From: Clytia hemisphaerica
Lineage: Eukaryota; Cnidaria; Hydrozoa; Leptothecata; Clytiidae
NCBI GenBank assembly: GCA_902728285.1
Contig: CACVBU010000743.1
Span: 715,068-779,067 of the forward strand
Direction: 5' to 3'
DNA: 64,000 bases
Shown here: in pieces, positions 25,101-37,100 of the stretch
How the letters are laid out: the number at the start of each line of letters is the position of its first letter
Numbering within the stretch: the stretch's first letter is position 1
The notes under the pieces: model-generated
Seen by the model: the letters and a program-made list of their open reading frames with translations, nothing else
Databases searched by the model: none
Told to the model about the DNA's origin: nothing
Position numbers and translations under genes: made by a program

Positions 25101-28100
25101 GCTCTGGTCAAGTATGAGTTTTCTATAACGACTTCATCTGGTGATTGTGGGAGGAAGGGTTTCAAATCTTGACATAGAGATCGATAACCAAACCATTTTA
25201 AATCTTGAATTAATGGTAATCGAATCGGCTCCGATTCTTTATACCGTTGATAATCGAGCATCAAGAACTTCTTAGCTAATAACCCATCGTGACGGAATAG
25301 ATTCAATAGCTTTGTTACAAGATTGATTCGATTATCTTTAGCTATCTTGTCTCCTCCCTCCAATGAGCGTGTTATCTGGGTCGTCTTTTCTAAATCGTGA
25401 TTTGAAAAGATCATACGATCAACAATAAGAAATGTGCCTGGCTTGATATCCGCTGTGGCAATGAGACCACGTCCTTTGTCAGGAATGTAGACATTCTTGA
25501 TTGTGTTTTCAACCAAGTAATCAAATGGTAGATTCTCCCCTTTCAACAAGTTTTGTTCTGCATAATTGATGTTTTCCAATTTTGTGATCAGTGCTTCAAT
25601 ATCGACCTTCCAGAAATCCTCCAAAGATTTATCTCCCCCACTGACAATCTTTGCGTATTCAATCTTTCCAAGTTTTGAAAACGCCTTAGTCATATGATAT
25701 CTTGATTTTTTTTTGACAGTGAGCGCATCATTCTTGACAATTCTAAGACAAGCATTTGCGGCAGCGATTGCTGATTGGTTCATCTCAAGCTTGGAGAAAA
25801 CCAATGCAATGTTGTTTAGAATAACACAAATGTTTTCACTGTTTACAAAAGGCCATGTTTTTTGGCTTTCAAGTGTATTAAAGATGTCAGAAAATAGGGA
25901 AAGCCAGAATTCATCGCGATCATCAGATTTAATTGTAGGCTCTGGCATCTATATTTTTGTCATCAATGAATAATACAGCTGCAGAATCTAATAAGGCATC
26001 ATTATAATGACCCGCTTGTATGCCTAGTTGAGATCTTTCATTAAGAAAATCAATCATATTACCAGACAATCCTTTTAAACCATCAAGATACAAGTCGAGA
26101 GCTTGAATTAAATTGCCGTCTTTGAATAATATCTTACCCTTTTCTCTTATATCATTAAAACTGAACTGTCCGTCCGAACCGATTGGTAGCAATTGAATTT
26201 CTGCTGGTGAATCAACACGGATCCCGTATTTTCCATCTGTGAAAATCTTGTAATAAGGTTCAGCGATTCTTAATCTGGTGCCAATTGGTATTTTAAGTAA
26301 AGTAGTTTTGATTTTAGATGAGCTATTTTCACCATCGATCACATTATAAAGTGCAATCTGAACAAAATCACCATAGTCGTCTTCGATGAATGTAGTGACA
26401 CCTGTCATTACGACGGGATTTGCAATTATACGACCTTCAATATATTTACCAGTCAATGTTTCAAACAACTCTAAATCTTTGATGAAAGCTTTGTTTAATT
26501 TAGTGAAAGGTGCTGCTATGCCACCATCTTTGAGGACAGAACTGTGAGATGTTACGTCAGAAACAGTATCACTTTTAGCCCTTTTAATAACCCAGTCGAA
26601 AAGTTCTTCATGATTTTTCAATATTTCATCTCTTGGAATTTTCATTCCCCATGGATATATTGTATTTTTTCTTAAATTCGTCCAATCCTTCAAATGTATA
26701 GATGAACTGCTTTCAGTTAATATAGCTTGCATCAATGCTTTGTCATATTGCTCTATAAAGGTGAACGGATTTGTTGTGTTAGAATCGGATGTGTTAGAAT
26801 CGGATGTGTTAGAATCGCTATCCAATAATAGCTGAAGGTATTTTCCAGTCACGACATATTTGAAGGCTGATATAAGTTTATCTTTTTGTGGTGAATCCAA
26901 GCCTTCATATTCTGTTTTAATGTCTTCATTACAGTATTCTTGAAATACTTTCAGCCACATGTTAGTAAAATTGTTCACTGTTTGCGCCTCTTTAATGAGA
27001 TGATAATGATTGATCTTCAAAAATCTCCAAAGAGGGAGGGATCTCTGCCACCGAAAAAATCAAACAAGAGTTTAAAAAAGATACTTTTATTATTTTTATG
27101 GCATTATTTTATTTTTGAAAAAATTTTATTACCGAGTTCATTGAACATTTTTACGAATAATTCAATGAATCTCTTTCATGATTTATTTAAGCCTTTAAAT
27201 AGTATTCAATCGCAGAGACTGCAATTCATGAAGTGAAATTGCTTTGGAAAAAAAACTTTAAGATTCAAAGAAAAATCCAAATGTTGAATGATCGTCGTAC
27301 CCCCTTTGATCTGAATAAGCATACTAAGGATCAAACCTAATAGGCATTTCATAAATTATTTTGAGTGCAACGATTGCCTAGTTTTGAACCCATTACCAAG
27401 GTGATTATATCCCTCGAGTCTTAAAATGACCCTTTAATAAATAGAGTCGACTTTTTTTTCTGGGAATCAATTACCATAGCAATATCTTGAAAACGAGGTA
27501 AGCGTTGCGCGTGACTTAATTCATGAAAAGGTCTTTTGCTTGCTAGATACTCAGTGTGTACAGTATTTTATTAAATACACCAGGAAATCGATCCGCAAGG
27601 GTTTATCTTTTATGAATTACAAGGAATTGATGGACTTTTTGGCAACTTACGAAGTTAATAAACAACGTTTACTTTTGACTTATTTTTTAGATTCCACAGT
27701 ATTTGTTTCAAAACCACGACTGGTTGAAAATGTGGATCACATTGACATTGGATTCTGTTCCTTTATTTACCACGATGACGTCGCATATCAGAACCCTGTT
27801 ATTTTACGGAATGGTTTACCAATTATCCAGAACAGTAAAATCCAATTCCTACAAAAAGTTGGAATTCTTTCAGAATTTGAATTTAATGCGTATACAGTAC
27901 AAAGCTATAACGATACTGGTTTGTATCAATGCCGAATTGAAATAGAGGAAAACTCAGAAGTGATAACGTATTTGTCGGAAGAAGTTTGTATTGGATATCA
28001 GCAATTTCCTGGTAAGTAATAGTTATCGGACAGTTGCGAGTACAATATGAGAAATATTTTACGAGTTCCGAGATTTTTCAGTACAATACTTTAAATAATA

Positions 28101-31100
28101 CGGATAATCCGGAACGCAAGGAGTGCCACACCTGAACCAAATATTTTGGAGACCAGATAGTATCGATAATAAAAAAACCTTCTTAGTAATTTTTCGTTTA
28201 ATTTCATCATGAATATTCTTACAAAGTATATTCTTTTAAAAATGCGTGTAAAGTGGAAATGCTAAAACCAATATAGCTTTACATTTTGAATAACTAATAT
28301 CCAGAATACCCAATATTTTTACATTTTCTCTACCTTGATTGTAAATTCAACACCTAATTTGCTTTTTGCTTTTCAGTTCCAGTTTTTCAAACTCCGCCCA
28401 TCGTCGTATCCACATCAGATCAAGTGGGAGGTCTTCAAAAACTCCATGGCTGCTCAATCATAACCAAGATACCTACATCCAGAGCTCACTTTTACTATAT
28501 CAAGAACGATTTCGATTCGTACTCCGTTGATAACGAGCGACGTCTGGATCAACCGTTTCCCGATTTGAATTTTACTAATCCGACGTATTCCGATCAAGGT
28601 TATTATCAATGTATGTTGGTCTATCACACTGATGAGAATGGGTTGGAACAAAAAGTCTTTTCCCCAGTTGTTGATGTTCAGTTTCAAGGTTGGTGACCAT
28701 ACTTTTATGTTTCATTTGTCTCGTGCCAAGATGGCAAATTTTCTGTTACAAGCGAGGTTAGGCATAAATATATTCATGATATACCCGGACCATTTTCAAA
28801 TATTTCGACATTTCCCCAACATTTTCTTACACCTATTTTGGGATTATACTTTGATCTTCATTTACCCAGTGGTCATTATGGCCCATTTTTGCAAATAGCC
28901 AGATTAAGCGTAAAGCTATTCATGATATATGCAGTCTTTTTACCAATTTACGATTTCTACAACTTGAGATCGCGGAATATCATAGAATTTGATAGGGATA
29001 GCTAAGAAAATGCAGCGAACGTGGATTATGCTAAATCAATTACTGTGTGTCCCATAAAAATAGTAAACCGACCGAGCCGTGTCGTAGAGATTCAAATTCA
29101 AGTCGGAAAAATATCCAGAAAGCAAGTTCCTGAGAAATTTCAAATTAATTATTTCAGAAAATTGAAATACTGAGTCAGCAATATTTCTAACGAATTTTCC
29201 CCCTTTTTTAGATGTGTCAACAACCAAAGTGGAAGTTCGTTTCGTAGATTTCCAATACAACCCTGCTTATGGTGATCGACAATCAAATGAGTTCAAAGCC
29301 ATTGAAAAAGAAATTCTAGATACCGTAAGTATGCCCCCTTCTCACAGACCCGCTTGAAAAATCGGTCAAAATATCGTCCTCAGTGGGAAATTATCCTCCA
29401 GTTTTTGTCCCCACTGAAAATAATTAAATAAAGTAATACTCACTGCAAAATATCATGCTATTTTTCCAATCCCCACTGAATTTTCTGAGTTGAAAACAAA
29501 AGAATTGAAATCCCAAGCAATAAAAAATTGGGAATATCAATCCCCATCGAGTTTTAGTCAGTTATTTTTATCCCCACTGGCTAAAAAAATCCTACCGGGT
29601 CTGTGAGAAGGGGGTGCATGTAAGTCCAATAGGGATGTATGTTTTCTGAGTGAGTAAGAAACCGGGCAGTATGGCTCTTTTTTCGCCACTTCTTTTTAGC
29701 CGTGCCTTATAAACCATCCAAGGCTTGCTTCCGTTAAAATAATTCTAGTCAACAAATTGTTGTGAGAATCCTAGCTACTTGCAACTGGATATTGAACCCA
29801 AGCATATTGAACCCAAGCAAGTGTAACCGAAAGCTAGAAGTGAATCTTAGCTGGGATTTGCAGCCACTCATTTTTTGCTTTAACTGTGCCGCCCCCGTGG
29901 TTTTCACTAGTGTCCGTTACAGTGATAGCAAAGGTGGGAAGATATGGCGGTATGTCGTTATGACGGTATGTCGTTATGACGGTGTACGGAAAAAAAATAG
30001 GCGGAAGAGTTTCGAAGAGACTGGCAAACTCTACCGACTGTAAACTCTTTTCGGCAAAAAGAACTCGTTTGCGAATTTTCTTCGCCTTTGGGATTATTTC
30101 TTAGATAGTGATTTGTCTTAGACTATAGCATAGTCTAGGTTTTCACATGATTCCTAGATTTGAAGAGAGATTTAATTGGTTAATTGTCTGAACCTATCAA
30201 TCTAGATCTTCAAAATCTATTTCAATGTCTTTTTGTTTCAGATGAGTTCAGCGTTGGATATCAATAATACGGCTAGCAAAATCCAAATCATTAATATCAG
30301 GTAATTCATTCTTCTTCGGATTCTATCTTACAATTGGCATCCGAAGAAGAATGAATTACCTGATATTAATGAGAGTGAGTATACCACCAAAAAATTTCTC
30401 TTTCATGCAAATTATCTTGAGTTCTTGAATTTTAGACTAATATGAATCTTTCTTCGTTAAAAAGGGAAAAAATGTGCTTTTTATTTTAATCTGATTCATT
30501 GGATAAAATGTTATGCTCAATTTGTCATGCTCAACTGAATAAACGTTCTTAATATGTTGGCTCAAAATCTAAAAGCCTTAAATAAATTTTAACGAATATT
30601 ACCATAGCCCTTTTTTTAACATAAGACCATTCTGCTTCGTTTCTTTACAGACCAGGCAGTGTTATTGTGGATTTACAGATTCTTGAAGCCAATCAAACGT
30701 TCGAGGAAAAGTTAGAGAAATGTAACGCACAGCACATCGAACGTTTGCAATCTTCACTTGATTTTGTCCAATCAAATAGCAACAACAATATAGAGATTAC
30801 GTCACCCATCTCCCTAGGTAAGAAATGTTTTACTCTAGAGCAACTTCGGTTAGCTTGGTATTATAAGTTCTTCCGTTTCAGCGATGTATATAAAGAGACT
30901 TTACCCTTTTGAAATTCTGCATTTTAATTAAACAAAATTTCAAGAATATTTACTAATTTAGGCGTAAAATCCATTTTCAGTTTCAACCAAAAAACCTTGT
31001 TTGACCACTGAGCCTTAATTAGTTTCAGTGTAAATAGCAAGTTATGGAGATCCTTACAACAGAGTCGTTTTAAATATTCTTAGTCTGATTTTGATATTCA

Positions 31101-34100
31101 CGTGTAAGCTTTTTGAGAACTTGACCTATTTTATTTCCTCCTGACCGCAAAAGACGAAAAAAGGAAGTACCCAATTCCTTTTTGGACCTGCCTCCGGGTA
31201 CCTCCGGGTACCCCGGTGGAGGTCCTTTAAATTAACCCATGTCCGTTCGTCTGTTGCCAGCTTTTCTCAGGATTGGCTCATTAGTTTTTGCTGATTTTTT
31301 TCACAAAGATGTAAAATGGCATCGGCCAAAATGTGACAGAGCCCGATTTTCGAACAAAAATTTTTTTCCGGCCGAAAATGCCGGAAAAACTGGTTTTTTG
31401 GCATCTTCTCGAGATTTTATCATTAGTTCTTTTTTTTTTTGCTTAAAGATGCGTATTAACAATGCCCAAAAAATGGTCGAATCCGATTGTTGGGAAAAAA
31501 TTTTTCCGGTTGAAAATGCCGAAAACATGCCGGAAATCGCCGTTCTTCTAGATTTTCATTGGACTTTTTCCTTATAATTGGTTGTTTTTTCATTCAAAAA
31601 CATTATTAATAAAATAAAAATTGATCAATAAAATTGATTTTTGAAGCTGGAACTATTCAAAAATTGCCGGAACAACCTATTTTCGCCGGAAAGACAGTAT
31701 TTCTTGAATTTCTCGAGCTGTACTTTATATTTTTTTATGAAATTTTGCACACTGATGCAAAATGACAATTCCTAAAATGTGCTATGCCCGAATTTCAAAA
31801 AAAAACGAAAATCGCCGTGTTTGCAGATTTTCATTGGATTTTTTCCTTATATTTATATGTTTTTTACACAAAAACATTATTGATAACATGCTCACCATCA
31901 AGCATGATTCAATTGTCAATAAAACTGATTTTTGCGACCAGAACTCCTATAACTCTTCCCTCTCCCCCCATCAACAATCAATGATGAATTTATTGTGTTA
32001 TGCATTTTCGCTAAACGCTATATTTTATGACTGATTTTTTCATTTTTATCCTCGCATTGCTTTCATCATCAGGTAGGTCCATTCAGCATCTAGCTTGTTT
32101 GTTTTTTTGCGGTCAGGAGGAAATAAACGACACGACACCTAAATGCATTATCAAGGATAAGTTGGAACTGAGATTTGAATTTTTTTTGATAAAAAGTTTA
32201 TTTAAAATAGTAAAAATTAGTTTAGAAATTATTATAAAATATTAAAATTAGTAAAATAGTAAAATGGTATAAAAAAGTAAGAAATTAAAAAATCTAAAAA
32301 TTAGCTGCTGGGATTTATTCCCAACATTCTGTAGATGGGAAGTGATGTCCATTTTGGTAGAACACTTTGGGAGTAGATTGTTTGGGTGTGAAACCAGGAT
32401 GTTTCTTGAAACCAGGTGAACCAGATTTCTTTGGTTTAGGCTTGATGTCGTCAACTGATTGGCTTGATTCGAGTTTCGCTTGATTTTTGCTATCAGTTGG
32501 GACATTTCTTTTAACCTGTTGTATGCCTTCTTTAATGAAAACGGAAGTCATTGCAATCTTTCCATTGCGCCAATCTTGAGAATCATTGCTTTGCATTCTG
32601 ACATCCTTTTGTAAGCCAGCCATAGGTTTGTCTTTGGCAGCACGTGGCGCCTTCTTGTCTAATACTTGGGCGATGTAACCTTTCTTGACGGCTGTGTCGT
32701 TTTCTTTGGTAGCTCCAGGGGCCTTCTTTCCTAATGCTTGGGTCATGTGACCATTCTTGACGGTTGTGTCGTTTTCTTTTGTAGCTCGTGGTGCCTTCTT
32801 TCCTAATGCTTGGGTATTGCGGCTTGTTTCAGTAGATTTATTGTTAGCTTTGTTTAGATTCTTTTGTTTGTCCGGCGAAGCGCTGTTATGTTTCGATTTT
32901 GTAAATTTTTGGACATGTGTCTTTTCAGCTGGTTTTTCATTTTTCAACGCCCGACGCTTCTTCTGTTCAGCAAATTTTTCCGTCAGTGGTGATTGAGGAG
33001 CTTTTTGGGGAACGAACGTCTCAACCTGAAGTTTATGAAAATAGAAAGTTTGATAACTCGAACCTATCGAATGTCTCCTAAACTCCAGGCTCAGTGGGTT
33101 TACCAACTGACGGTATGTGCGGAAATAAATTGGCTTTTATGATCGCACTCTTACAGTGCAGCGAAAAATCAGAATTTTTTCTGGATTTGCTGAAAATTTT
33201 CCATCCTTACAGTGCTTTTATCAAAAGTCACCCCATTCCAGCTATCCTAAAAAATATACGCTCAATTGCCGCACATACCCGACTGTCAATTTGCCTGACT
33301 TCACCCCCCCCCCCCCCCACAACCGGCCTTAACTAGAACAGGATTTCTGGACCTTTCATTATAGTATAAACCAATTTGAACAAATTTGTGTTCCTTGTGC
33401 GTGTTCGAGTTATGGAGACTAATCATGGATTAAATCAATGATCTAATAATAGAATGCATTTATTTGAAACTTTTTGAAGACCAACCAAATAAAACTTTAT
33501 AAATTTAATTACCTCGCTCTGTTTCTTTGCTAAAGATTGTTGTGATTTGAGCTCTTCGGTCACAACAGGTACCATGTGTGGTTTCTCTAATCTGACTTCA
33601 GCTTTTTTGTCTACTGGTTTTGTCAACTGTTGTTGCATGACAATGTCATTTCCACTTGGTTTGTTTTCTGGTGGTGAGCTTGTGCCCATTGAATCTTCAT
33701 TTTGAAATTCTAGATTGGATTCTTTTGTGCGTTCATTTTCTTTCTCTTTGATGAGAAGAGTGATCTGGTTTTTCAACTTGATATTTTCATTTTTGATCTT
33801 CTTTGCTTGGTCACATTCAAACAACATATTTTCAATTTGCAAAAGGGCGCATGTCAACCTTTGATCACTGTCATTCTTTTGTTTCAAAGCATCTTTTAAT
33901 GTTGACTTAAGTAAATCACGTTCATCCTCAAGGTTGTAAATTCGTTTGAAAAATTTTCCACACAGGTTATCAAGTTTCGAGTTGAATCTCTCGGTTCTAG
34001 CCTTCAACTCTTTTTGAGATACTTCATCTAAATCTTTCTCTGCTTCTTGGACTATTTTCATTTTTTCAGCTTCTTTCGCCAAAAACTCCTCTTCTCTTGT

Positions 34101-37100
34101 TATTCTCAATTTTTCTTCTTCCTTCAACTTTTCGACCAACAACTGTCTCTGCTCCTTACCATCGTCCCATTCTTTCATTTGATTCTTCGCTTTTTGGACC
34201 AACTCCATCACCTCTTGTGCATTCATTATATCCATCATATTATTAAATTAAAAATCTCCAAAATTAACACGTCTTAATACGTTCCAATTCGATTCGAGAT
34301 TGAAAAAATATTTTTCACAAATTTGAAATATCTTGATTGCAAAAAAAATATTTGACGTCAAATATTTCTCTTCCTTAAAAGATACTCAGCGTCAACGTCA
34401 CTTTATGCGTGTTTGTAAATACTGATGCTAAAGCATTTTTTACATGGGGGTATCTTGTTGACCTCTAACTACTTAACTGGATCGGGCTACCCGTATACAG
34501 GAAGCGTGTCCCGGTTTAGAGTTGACTAGTCCTCCATTTTGTCTTCGAATATTTTGATATTAGAACGTTCTAAAATCTAAGGTAAATTGGAAAACAGCAT
34601 GGCGAAATAGTCGGCTTCAAAACATGGACACGCTTCCACGGGAAATCTATGTAATGAGCAATTAGCCTATCTCATGTGTAAAAGAAAATGATATCTATGT
34701 GGGGGTATCTTTTCATAGTTAGTCTATTGGAATCCTTAATATTAATTCATCTTAAACATAGTATATAGCTAAGCTACGTATCTTATCCTTCGTCGAGTGT
34801 AAAACTCCCACTCGTCGGGATTTGCGTACTGCTTTTGTTTTGAATTTTGAATTTTTCCGGATACATCGCATGCGCACTGAGTTTTTGATGAAACAATAGA
34901 GAGTTTTGAAACCTAAGCTAGTCAGCTATGTTTTAAACATTCTTTTATTTTAAATCTCTATTGATAAACTTCTTTCGATTAAAATTCTATGATGTTTGAT
35001 CCCATTAAAAAGCAAATTCCCGGTGGGGGTCACTAGTGGCCGCCCATAGCAGTGCTTATAGACCAAGAGTAAGGCCTAAAAGCCTTGAGCTGTCTATTGT
35101 GTAAACTATGTCTCAGTGTAATTTTCGACGAAGGTTTAACGTGGGAAAAACATGCGAGCCTTGCTAGACAAAGAGCCTATCTTGGACTCAATAAAATCAA
35201 AAGGGTTAGTTCGACATTGAACGATAGCACGAAACGGTTATTGGTAAATGCAATGGTATATTCACATCTCGGAATTTGCGTTAATACCTGGAGCAACACT
35301 CTATCGCATGTTCGTAGGCGATTTGATTCTTTGTCTAGACAAATCGATCGGGTCACTCCAATGAACAAGCCTTTTGGAAAAGTTGCTGATTACAGTACTG
35401 CTCTCATGACTTTCAAGACTGTTCAAAAGATATGTCCCTCTTATCTATCCAAACGTTTCGTTCTCTGTGGAAATGGTGGTGAGCCCGATGCGCAAGGTGT
35501 AAATACTAGAGCTGGATCAGAGAAGAAAATTCGGATACAGAGAACAAGAAATAAATTTGATTCTAAAACCTTTTTATACAATGCTACAAACATTTGGAAT
35601 AGTTTGCCTACCGACCTCCGCCAAACTAAATCTTTGGTCACTTTCAAGTCCAAAGCTAAATCATATTTTTTCCAATAATCATACAGAGATTAATATATAA
35701 TAATGTTGCCTATCGTTCTTGTTTCAGTTTCCGTATTCGTTCTTGTTCTGTTCACAGTGGCCCTTCGTGGAAACAATTCTCCAGCCGCCTAAAAGCTTTT
35801 GAATTTTTCGGAGCATGCCACTTAAAACATATGTTATTATTGTTATTATGTAATAGTCTTTTATAAAGCTTGTGAAGATCCTACTTCCTTTCTTATAGAT
35901 TGTTGTCAGCCTAACGAGAAAGGCGAAGAGAATTACAAAGGAAAGTACACGTATAACCATACCCTTATCAAAACCAACATCAACAAAACATGTGCTTACC
36001 AATCGAATGCACAAATTGGTCGCAAGTGTAAGGGAAGCCTTAAAGACGGGCCTAGTTGGCAAGAAGTAGTCACTGAACCATGTCCTGCTAAGTTTAAAGT
36101 GACCAATGACTTGATACATTTAACCAAGGTAATTCATTACGTAAAGAACTATCCCGGTGGTACGAGGGCTGGCGGATGACGAAGGGTATGTGTGGATGGG
36201 ATATCCCAAACTGACCCTTAAAAAGACGAAATTTTACTAAAAGGGTCACTTTATATGGAGACTTTTTTACGATTTTTCTCTTGAAACTAAAAAAATTGTC
36301 CTAAAATCGCGAGATTTCGGAGGCTTAGAAAGACAGCTTTAAAATTATCCGATTTATGTAACCCTTAAAGAGATTTGATGGTTAACAGAAGAACCCTAAT
36401 CATCGTCTGTACATACCCGCAGCACCTATTTTTTGACGTTGTCCCCAATAGGTATTCTTTCACTTTCATTGATATCAGTAGAAACATTTTTTGGTCAATA
36501 ACGGTGATAAATTGCCGCACAAGTCATGTTGGTTTCGAGTAAATTATTCACCCTAGAACTTTGTGCCATTGATAGCTCACAGGGCACAGAAAGTCGCTCA
36601 ATACTTGTAATGTAACTTTTAAGTTTCTCAACGAAGCCTAGAGGCGAATCTTCAACCTTTCCCTTGCAAAGAAAATGTGAAAGCTTTAAAACCTGCGCCG
36701 CATTTTGGTTGACAGATTGAATCTAGCACTTTCTTTGTTTTCAACTTTTACTTTGTTCTAATTCTTGCAGTAAATGTTACTTCTAATCCAGCGTTTGTTT
36801 GAAAAGCACCACGCGGGCCGCGCAACTTATGTAGGAAATAAATGGCTATAAATCCTATATAGAAGATTCGACTCCTTTTTAAAAGCAACACTTGCCATAT
36901 TTATTACTTCAAACCTTTAATCTCTTGTCCATTCTTTTCTATATACGCCTAATTCCAATGCATCACCAATATTTTCTAACTCAGCAAACGTCTTAAATAT
37001 TCTTAAAGGGATTCTTGCATGAAAAATGAATCTTTGTCATGGCATAGCTATCATGAAAGGCATTTGAAAAATTCAAGTCAAAGTTGTTAACTGTGATTCT

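Noticed and set aside
35729..35770. An extra receptor exon after ttgtttcag near 35729
   Set aside because: No donor follows in an open frame, and exons 11 and 12 already join in phase.
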